A DNA stretch of 11,574 nt from a bacterium HR32 (GTDB lineage Bacteria > Sysuimicrobiota > Sysuimicrobiia > Sysuimicrobiales > Sysuimicrobiaceae), in NCBI GenBank assembly GCA_002898935.1, contig BEII01000018.1, forward strand, positions 1-11,574, written 5' to 3'. Shown piece after piece: positions 6,930 to 11,574 of this stretch. Every line of letters begins with the position of its first letter. Positions within the stretch are counted from its first letter, which is position 1. Below the pieces are notes generated by a model. The model was not told the DNA's origin. It worked only from the letters and a program-made list of their open reading frames with translations, and made no database searches. Made by a program: the position numbers and the translations under genes.

Positions 6930-7795
6930 CGCCCGCAGACGGGCGCGCGTCGCTCCGGCGCCGGCTCGCTGAGGGGCCGGTGCTCCTGGCTCCCGGCGTG
7001 TTCGACCCGCTTTCCGCCCGGCTGGTGGAGCGCTGCGGGTTCGAAGCCGTATACGCCAGCGGCGGGGCCATCGCGCGGTCCCTGGGATTCCCCGATCTGG
7101 GGCTCGTCACGCAGACGGAGGTCGCGGACGTCCTGCGGAGGATCTGCCAAGCCACCTCCCTGCCCGTGGTGGCGGACGCGGACACCGGCTACGGCGGTCC
7201 CCTGAACGTACGGCGGACGGTGCAGGAGTGGGAGCGCGCGGGGGTGGCCGCCCTGCACCTGGAGGACCAGACCCTGCCGAAGCGCTGCGGGCAGTACGCG
7301 GGGATCTCCCTCGTCTCGCGGGAGGAGATGTCAGCCCGGCTGCGCGCTGCCCTTGACGCGCGCAGCGAAGGGGTGGTCCTGATCGCCCGCACCGACGCCC
7401 GCGCGGTGGAGGGGCTTGAGGGGGCGCTGCACCGGGCGGAGGCGTACGCGGAGGCCGGTGCCGAGGTCCTGTTCGTGCAGGGACTTACGACCTTGGACGA
7501 GGTGCGGCATGTGGCCCGGCGGCTTCCGCGGCCGCTCATGGTGAATGTGCCGCCCGGGGCGCGTTGGTCGGTGGCGAAGCTGGAGGAGGCCGGCTGCCGC
7601 CTGGCCATCTACCCCGGGGAGCTACAGCGTGCCGCTCTGGCCGCCATGCGGGCCGCGGCGCGTTCCATCCACGAGTTCGGCTTCGTGGACGGAGTCGGGC
7701 TGGCCTCGCAGGACGAGCGGGACGCCCTGGTGGACACCTCAGAGTGGCAGGCACTCGCGGACCGCTACGCAGGCGCCGGGTCGCTCCCGGAGTGA
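6926..7795 (+). CDS. Isocitrate lyase / PEP mutase superfamily lyase (2-methylisocitrate lyase-like)
   Basis: A 289-residue TIM-barrel enzyme. Relatives cleave or form carbon-carbon bonds next to oxyacids (2-methylisocitrate lyase, dimethylmalate lyase, oxaloacetate decarboxylase) using Mg2+. The overall sequence is closest to PrpB as I remember it: APGVFDPLSARLVE (22-35), SGGAIARSLGFPDLG (45-59), DADTGYGGPLNVRRTV (84-99), HLEDQ (111-115), IARTDARAVEGLEGA (153-167) and YPGEL (229-233). Metal-ligand candidates are Asp57, Asp84 and Asp86. The catalytic loop is KRCGQ (119-123), with Cys121 kept but His replaced by Gln. The usual LFPE segment is LFVQ (182-185), with Glu replaced by Gln. The substrate therefore probably differs from 2-methylisocitrate. 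Last gene of the transporter operon: its ATG overlaps the permease stop, and its end overlaps the convergent pdxA-like gene by 31 bp. Confidence 0.9.
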   Translation: MTPADGRASLRRRLAEGPVLLAPGVFDPLSARLVERCGFEAVYASGGAIARSLGFPDLGLVTQTEVADVLRRICQATSLPVVADADTGYGGPLNVRRTVQEWERAGVAALHLEDQTLPKRCGQYAGISLVSREEMSARLRAALDARSEGVVLIARTDARAVEGLEGALHRAEAYAEAGAEVLFVQGLTTLDEVRHVARRLPRPLMVNVPPGARWSVAKLEEAGCRLAIYPGELQRAALAAMRAAARSIHEFGFVDGVGLASQDERDALVDTSEWQALADRYAGAGSLPE

Positions 7796-8781
7796 GGCTT
7801 CCCGGCTGAGGCCAGGGCGAGGGCGATCTCCAGCGCCTGGCGCATGGGCCGCGGGTCCGCGCGACCAGAGCCCACGAGGTCGAAGGCCGTGCCGTGCGAA
7901 GGGGTGGTCATGACGAAGGGGTAGCCGGTCCCCACGGACACCCCGCGTTCGAACCCCAGCAACTTCGTGGCGATCTGCGCCTGGTCGTGGTACAGGCTCA
8001 CCACCGCGTCCAGCACGCCGGACCGTGCGATGCGGAAGACGTGGTCCGCAGGGTAGGGGCCCGAGACGTCGAGCCCCTCCTGTTGGGCCCTGCGGATCGC
8101 GGGGGCCAGGATCCGCACCTCCTCGTCCCCCAGGGTGCCGCCTTCGCCCGCGTGGGGGTTGAGGGCCGCTACCCCGATGCGGGGGGACGGATTCCCCCCG
8201 AGGGTCGCCATGCGGTGCACCAGCCGGACCGCGTGCAGGACGCGCTGCTCGTCCAAAAGCTCCACCACCTCCCGCAGCGGGACGTGGGAGGTGGCACGGG
8301 CCACCCACAGGAGGCCCGTGCCTGCCGGGTGGGGGATCACGTTCACCTCGTCGTGTTCCGCGACGCCTGCAAGCTGTGCGACGAACTCGTACTCGTCCCG
8401 CACCGCGAGTCCAGCTAGGCGCAGGGCCTGCTTGTTGAGGGGCGCGAACACCACCGCGTCCGCCTGACCAGCGAGCGCCAGGCGCACCGCGGCCTCCAGC
8501 CAGGCGGCAGCCGAGCGGCCGGCTTCTGAGCTCGCGCGCCCTGCGGGCCACTGCCGCGAAGGCGGGTCCACCTGCAGGAAGGGCACCCTCCCCGCCTCTT
8601 GCGCGGGCTCGGCCGAAGCCACAGGCGGCAACCGGAGCCCGGCCACGCGACAGGCCTCCTTCCAGACCGCCTGATCCCCCACGACGAGGTAGGGACAGGG
8701 GAGGCCGCCTGCGAGGGCCTTCGTTAGGACTTCAGGACCGATCCCCGAAGGGTCTCCGAGGGTGACCACAATTCTCGGCAT
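7765..8781 (-). CDS. PdxA-family dehydrogenase (4-hydroxythreonine-4-phosphate dehydrogenase-like)
   Basis: A 338-residue NAD-dependent, metal-dependent dehydrogenase of the isocitrate/isopropylmalate-dehydrogenase-like PdxA family, which oxidises and decarboxylates beta-hydroxy acids. Seen: VTLGDPSGIGPEV (6-18), VVFAPLNKQAL (110-120), ATSHVPLREVV (163-173), VAALNPHAGEGGTLGDEE (204-221), GPYPADHVF (241-249), SLYHDQAQIATKLLGFERGVS (262-282) and SHGTAFDLVGSGRAD (295-309). Metal-ligand His candidates are His166 and His265. The usual GHTEF motif reads DEYEF (129-133), so its His is Glu130. Start ATG 8781 has a good GGAGG six bases upstream. Housekeeping PdxA makes vitamin B6, but a stand-alone copy in a catabolic cluster with a transporter is more likely a PdxA2/TphB-like catabolic enzyme (inference). 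It diverges from the MmgE/PrpD operon, and its 3' end overlaps the lyase gene. Confidence 0.9.
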   Translation of the reverse strand: MPRIVVTLGDPSGIGPEVLTKALAGGLPCPYLVVGDQAVWKEACRVAGLRLPPVASAEPAQEAGRVPFLQVDPPSRQWPAGRASSEAGRSAAAWLEAAVRLALAGQADAVVFAPLNKQALRLAGLAVRDEYEFVAQLAGVAEHDEVNVIPHPAGTGLLWVARATSHVPLREVVELLDEQRVLHAVRLVHRMATLGGNPSPRIGVAALNPHAGEGGTLGDEEVRILAPAIRRAQQEGLDVSGPYPADHVFRIARSGVLDAVVSLYHDQAQIATKLLGFERGVSVGTGYPFVMTTPSHGTAFDLVGSGRADPRPMRQALEIALALASAGKPHSGSDPAPA

Positions 8782-8784
8782 GCC

Positions 8785-8813
8785 TTGCCTCCGCCGCTTG
8801 TATCTTGTATACA
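8785..8813 (+). promoter_or_regulatory. Predicted promoter for the mmgE/prpD-dmlA-gntR operon
   Basis: TTGCCT (8785-8790, four of six -35 matches), 17 bases, then TATACA (8808-8813, a fair -10 box). Transcription would start near 8820, leaving a leader of about 23 bases that contains the GGAGGG before GTG 8843. The -10 lies inside the palindrome TGTATACA, so a mirror-image TATACA exists on the minus strand for the pdxA-like gene, but I find no good -35 for that direction. Confidence 0.4.
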
Positions 8814-8819
8814 GTACAC
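8807..8819. promoter_or_regulatory. Putative GntR-family operator, site 2
   Basis: GTATAC-A-GTACAC is an imperfect inverted repeat around a central A, extended on the left by the palindrome TGTATACA (8806-8813). It matches the operator candidate at 3070-3082 in 12 of 13 bases and in the same orientation. It covers the predicted -10 box of the rightward operon and sits 26 bases before the pdxA-like start codon, so a bound regulator could control both directions. Two such matches, both in the only two divergent promoters of the window, are unlikely by chance in DNA this GC-rich. Confidence 0.6.
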
Positions 8820-8830
8820 CAGAACTCGTG

Positions 8831-8836
8831 GGAGGG
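8831..8836 (+). promoter_or_regulatory. Ribosome binding site deciding the MmgE/PrpD start
   Basis: GGAGGG lies six bases before GTG 8843, which is in frame with the MmgE/PrpD protein. The ATG two bases earlier (8841) is out of frame. The in-frame ATG at 8762 has no such site and would run through the operator and the pdxA-like start. Confidence 0.7.
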
Positions 8837-8842
8837 ACGAAT

Positions 8843-10222
8843 GTGGGTGTAACCGCGGAAGTCGCCCGGTTCATCGTGGAGACGTCCCAGGTGCCAGACC
8901 CGGTACGGGAGCGAGCCACCAACCACCTGGTGGACGGCGTGGCCGTGATGCTGGCCGGGGCCGCAGCGGAGTCCGGCCGGATCGTGCGGGAGCACCTGCG
9001 GGAGGTGGGCGGCAACCCTCAGGCGGTGGTGGTGGGTTCCAGGGTGCGGGCACCGCTCCAACTGGCTGCGTGGGCGAACGGGATCGCGGCCCACGCGCTG
9101 GACTACGACGACACCCAGCTCGCCACCGACCCGCGCAGCGTGTACGGCCTGCTGACCCACCCCACCGCACCCGTCCTGCCCGCGGCGCTCGCGGCCGCAG
9201 AACACGTGGGCGCCTCCGGACAGGAGCTGCTGGACGCCTACGTGGTGGGTGTGGAGGTCGCCTGCCGGACCGCGGACGCCGTCGACCCGCGCCACTACCG
9301 CGACGGGTTCCACTCCACGGGGACCCTCGGAACGTTCGGGGCGTGCGCGGCCGCGGCCCGGCTGCTGCACTGTGACCTAGACCAGACCCTGCGGGCCCTG
9401 GGGCTGGCGGCCAGCATGGCCGCGGGGCTGCGGGAGAACTTCGGCACGATGACCAAGCCCTTCCACGCGGGCCGGGCCGCGGAGAACGGCCTCCTCGCGG
9501 TCCTGCTGGCCCGGCGCGGGTGGACCGCCGCGCGCGACATCCTTGAGGCCAAGCGCGGCTTCTACAGCGCCGCCGCGGGCGGCTTCGATCCCTCCAGGAT
9601 CGAGGGCCGGCTCGGCAACCCGTTCTTCTTCGAGAGTCCCGGGATCTCCATCAAGCCGTATCCCTCCGGGTCCCTGTCCCACCCCGCCCAGGACGTGCTG
9701 CTGGACCTGGTCCGCGAGCACGACGTCCGCCCGGAGGACGTGGAGCGCATCGAGGTGGGGGTGAACTCCCACGTCCCCAACGCCCTCATCCACACCCGGC
9801 CGCAGACCGCCCTGGAAGGTAAGTTCAGCCTGCAGTTCCAGATGGCCGTGGGGGTGGTGGACCGGCGGGCGGGGCTCGCGCAGTTCACGGACGAGCGGGT
9901 CCGCGACCCCCGGGTTCGCGCCCTGATGGAGCGCGTGCACGTGCACGTGGACCCCGAGATCGAGGCGCTCGGCTACAACGAGATGCGGATGAAGGTGGCC
10001 ATCGTCCTGCGGGACGGCCGGATGCTGTCCGGGCGAGCGGACATGGCGCGGGGCCACCCCCGCAAGCCTCTGTCCCGCCAGGAGGTGTCGGAGAAGTTCT
10101 TGGAGTGCGCGGCGCTGGTGATGCCGCAGGAGCGCGCCCGCAAGCTGCTGGACGCGTTGTGGGCCGTGCGGCGCCACACCGTGGCGGACCTGGTGCCCCT
10201 GCTGGAGGGCGACGCGGCGTGA
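8843..10222 (+). CDS. MmgE/PrpD family protein (2-methylcitrate dehydratase / cis-aconitate decarboxylase fold)
   Basis: A 459-residue cytoplasmic enzyme of a family that includes 2-methylcitrate dehydratase (PrpD), cis-aconitate decarboxylase and iminodisuccinate epimerase; all act on acids with several carboxyl groups. Residues corresponding to the active site of cis-aconitate decarboxylase, as I remember it, are present: Asp87 and Thr91 in LDYDDT, His106 in THPTAPVLPA, His157 in DGFHSTGTLG, Lys205 and His208 in TMTKPFHAGRAA, and Lys271 in IKPYPSGSLSHPA (His280). The C-terminal lid domain starts around 290. The GTG start is supported by the GGAGGG at 8831. The 3' end overlaps the dehydrogenase gene by 4 bp (GTGA). 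The active site looks intact, but the reaction (dehydration, decarboxylation or epimerisation) cannot be fixed by sequence. A PrpB-like lyase in the same cluster, with no methylcitrate synthase, suggests a related but different tricarboxylate or branched dicarboxylate. Confidence 0.93.
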   Translation: MGVTAEVARFIVETSQVPDPVRERATNHLVDGVAVMLAGAAAESGRIVREHLREVGGNPQAVVVGSRVRAPLQLAAWANGIAAHALDYDDTQLATDPRSVYGLLTHPTAPVLPAALAAAEHVGASGQELLDAYVVGVEVACRTADAVDPRHYRDGFHSTGTLGTFGACAAAARLLHCDLDQTLRALGLAASMAAGLRENFGTMTKPFHAGRAAENGLLAVLLARRGWTAARDILEAKRGFYSAAAGGFDPSRIEGRLGNPFFFESPGISIKPYPSGSLSHPAQDVLLDLVREHDVRPEDVERIEVGVNSHVPNALIHTRPQTALEGKFSLQFQMAVGVVDRRAGLAQFTDERVRDPRVRALMERVHVHVDPEIEALGYNEMRMKVAIVLRDGRMLSGRADMARGHPRKPLSRQEVSEKFLECAALVMPQERARKLLDALWAVRRHTVADLVPLLEGDAA

Positions 10223-11277
10223 AGACGTACCGGATCGCTGCCATCCCCGGCGACGGGATCGGCCCCGAGGTGGTTCCCGAGGGCGTACGGGCCCTGCGCG
10301 CCGCCGCGGACCGGTACGGCTTCCGCGTGGACGTCGTGGACTTCCCCTGGGGTTGCGGCTACTACCTGGAGCACGGCGTGATGATGCCCGCGGACGGTCT
10401 CGACCAGCTGCGACGGTTCGACGCCATCCTGATGGGTGCCGTGGGCGATCCGAGGGTGCCGGACCACGTGTCGCTCTGGGGATTGCTGTTACGCATCCGG
10501 AAGGGCTTCGACCTGTACGTGAACCTGCGGCCCGTGCGGCTGCTGGAGGGTGTCCCCGGGCCCCTCGCCTCCCGCGGCCCCGAGGACGTGGACATGCTGT
10601 TCGTGCGGGAGAACACCGAGGGCGAGTACGCGGGGGTGGGCGGCCGGGTGGCGGAGGGCACCGCGGAGGAGGTGGCGCTCCAGACGTCGGTGTACACCCG
10701 TCGGGGTACGGAGCGTGTGGTACGCTACGCCTTCGACCTCGCCCGCCACCGGCGGCGCCGCCTGGCTTCGGTCACCAAGTCCAACGCCTTGCAGTACACC
10801 GCGGTGCTCTGGGACGAAGTGACCGAGGCCGTCTCCCGCGAGTACCCGGACGTGGAGGTCTGGAAGGTGTTGGTGGACGCCGCCGCGTACCACATGGTCC
10901 TCAACCCGCAGCGGTTCGACGTGGTGGTGGGGTCCAACCTGTACGCGGACATCCTCACCGACCTGGGTGCGGCCCTGCAGGGGAGCCTCGGGCTGGCGGC
11001 CAGCGCCAACCTGGACCCCACGCGACGGAACCCTTCCCTGTTCGAGCCCGTGCACGGATCCGCCCCGGACATCGCGGGGCGCGGGATCGCCAACCCCCTG
11101 GCCACGGTGTGGTCGGTGTCGCTGATGCTGGAGCACCTGGGCGAGCGGGAGGCAGCGGCGGCGGTGTTCGGGGCGGTGGCGGCCGTGGCGCGGGAACCGC
11201 GGCTGCGCACGCCCGACCTGGGCGGCCGCGCCACGACCCGCGCGGTCTCCGACGCGGTGGTGGAGGCGTTGCGGTGA
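10219..11277 (+). CDS. dmlA: D-malate / tartrate dehydrogenase (decarboxylating), isopropylmalate dehydrogenase family
   Basis: A 352-residue NAD-dependent beta-hydroxyacid oxidative decarboxylase. Compared from memory with E. coli DmlA it is close over its whole length: RIAAIPGDGIGPEVVPEG (5-22), DHVSLWGLLLRIRKGFDLYVNLRPVR (82-107), the VRENTEGEYAGVGGRV stretch (129-144), SLFEPVHGSAPDI (273-285) and GIANPLATVW (289-298). Expected catalytic residues are present: Tyr159 in SVYTRRG, Lys187 in VTKSN, and the metal-binding Asp220, Asp244 and Asp248. DmlA/TtuC enzymes convert D-malate to pyruvate and also act on tartrate and some 3-alkylmalates. The start is GTG, overlapping the MmgE/PrpD stop by 4 bp, and the stop overlaps the next regulator by 4 bp. 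It fits with the fumarase/tartrate dehydratase genes at the other end of the window. The symbol rests on similarity, and ttuC would be equally fair. Confidence 0.9.
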   Translation: MKTYRIAAIPGDGIGPEVVPEGVRALRAAADRYGFRVDVVDFPWGCGYYLEHGVMMPADGLDQLRRFDAILMGAVGDPRVPDHVSLWGLLLRIRKGFDLYVNLRPVRLLEGVPGPLASRGPEDVDMLFVRENTEGEYAGVGGRVAEGTAEEVALQTSVYTRRGTERVVRYAFDLARHRRRRLASVTKSNALQYTAVLWDEVTEAVSREYPDVEVWKVLVDAAAYHMVLNPQRFDVVVGSNLYADILTDLGAALQGSLGLAASANLDPTRRNPSLFEPVHGSAPDIAGRGIANPLATVWSVSLMLEHLGEREAAAAVFGAVAAVAREPRLRTPDLGGRATTRAVSDAVVEALR

Positions 11278-11574
11278 CCGACAGCCTGGCGGTGGCGGCG
11301 CGCCCGACCCGGGAGCTCGTGCTGGAGAAGCTCCGGGAGGCCATCCTGTCCGGCCGGTTCCAGCCCGGCCAACGGCTCATCGAGCGGGAGTTGGTGGAAC
11401 AGCTGGGCGTGAGCCGCACACCCATCCGCGAGGCCCTGCGCAAGCTGGAGCTGGAGGGGCTCGTGACCACGGTGCCCTACAAGGGTCCGACGGTGACCCT
11501 CCCGACCCTCGAGGACGCCGAGGAGCTGTACGAGGTGCGGGCCGCGCTGGAGGGCCAGGCCACGGCGCTGCTGG
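11274..11574 (+). CDS. GntR-family transcriptional regulator, probably FCD subfamily, partial (3' end beyond right edge)
   Basis: The 100 visible codons give an N-terminal winged helix-turn-helix (about 12-75): VLEKLREAILSGRFQPGQRL, then ERELVEQLGVSRTPIREALRKLELEGLV, a wing with VPYKGPTV, and the first helix of an FCD-type domain (EELYEVRAALEGQATALL). The GTG start overlaps the dmlA-type gene stop by 4 bp (GTGA), so it is the third cistron of the rightward operon and has no promoter of its own. Its recognition helix (SRTPIREALRKLE) resembles that of the first regulator (SRLPVRDALRRLE), so either protein could bind the two operators. About 120-130 residues should lie beyond the window. Confidence 0.92.
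   Translation, partial: MTDSLAVAARPTRELVLEKLREAILSGRFQPGQRLIERELVEQLGVSRTPIREALRKLELEGLVTTVPYKGPTVTLPTLEDAEELYEVRAALEGQATALL

Noticed and set aside
7049..7054. A GTATAC inside the lyase gene as a third operator
   Set aside because: The second half-site is missing and it lies well within coding sequence, so chance is enough.
8762..8842. An ATG at 8762 as the MmgE/PrpD start
   Set aside because: It would overlap the pdxA-like start codon and contain the promoter and operator. GTG 8843 has a strong ribosome site.

Overview
This is a gene-dense, very GC-rich bacterial window (roughly 70% G+C by eye, with many GTG starts and G/C third positions). It looks like a free-living heterotroph's catabolic gene cluster for small organic acids. 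I cannot name the taxon from the sequence. I see no rRNA, tRNA, CRISPR array, insertion sequence or phage gene, and no stretch over 300 bases lacks a gene; the largest non-coding gap is about 60 bp.

Layout, left to right. A leftward operon (3053 down to 1) encodes the two subunits of an iron-sulfur hydro-lyase of the class I fumarase / L-tartrate dehydratase family, an acyl-CoA dehydrogenase, and a CaiB/BaiF CoA-transferase cut by the left edge. Back to back with it, across a 40 bp divergent promoter, a rightward operon (3094-7795) encodes a GntR/FCD repressor-type regulator, a TAXI-type TRAP solute-binding protein, a fused TRAP permease and an isocitrate lyase/PEP mutase superfamily lyase. 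The last of these meets, tail to tail and overlapping by 31 bp, a leftward PdxA-like dehydrogenase (8781-7765). From a second divergent promoter (8782-8842), a third operon runs right: an MmgE/PrpD family protein, a D-malate/tartrate dehydrogenase (DmlA/TtuC type), and a second GntR/FCD regulator cut by the right edge. Within operons most genes overlap by 1-14 bp, which suggests translational coupling.

The two divergent promoters share a nearly identical 13-base imperfect palindrome (GTATAC-A-GTAGAC and GTATAC-A-GTACAC). It is a plausible operator for one of the two GntR proteins and would make all the genes one regulon. The likely logic (inference) is as follows. A di- or tricarboxylate, perhaps branched or hydroxylated, enters through the TAXI-TRAP transporter. 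PrpD-like and PrpB-like enzymes, a hydro-lyase, a CoA-transferase plus acyl-CoA dehydrogenase, and two oxidative decarboxylase-type dehydrogenases then take it to pyruvate and citric-acid-cycle intermediates. No methylcitrate synthase is present, so this is not a standard propionate (prp) operon. The acyl-CoA dehydrogenase, the lyase and the PdxA-like protein each differ from the textbook family at an active-site position, so the substrates may be unusual.
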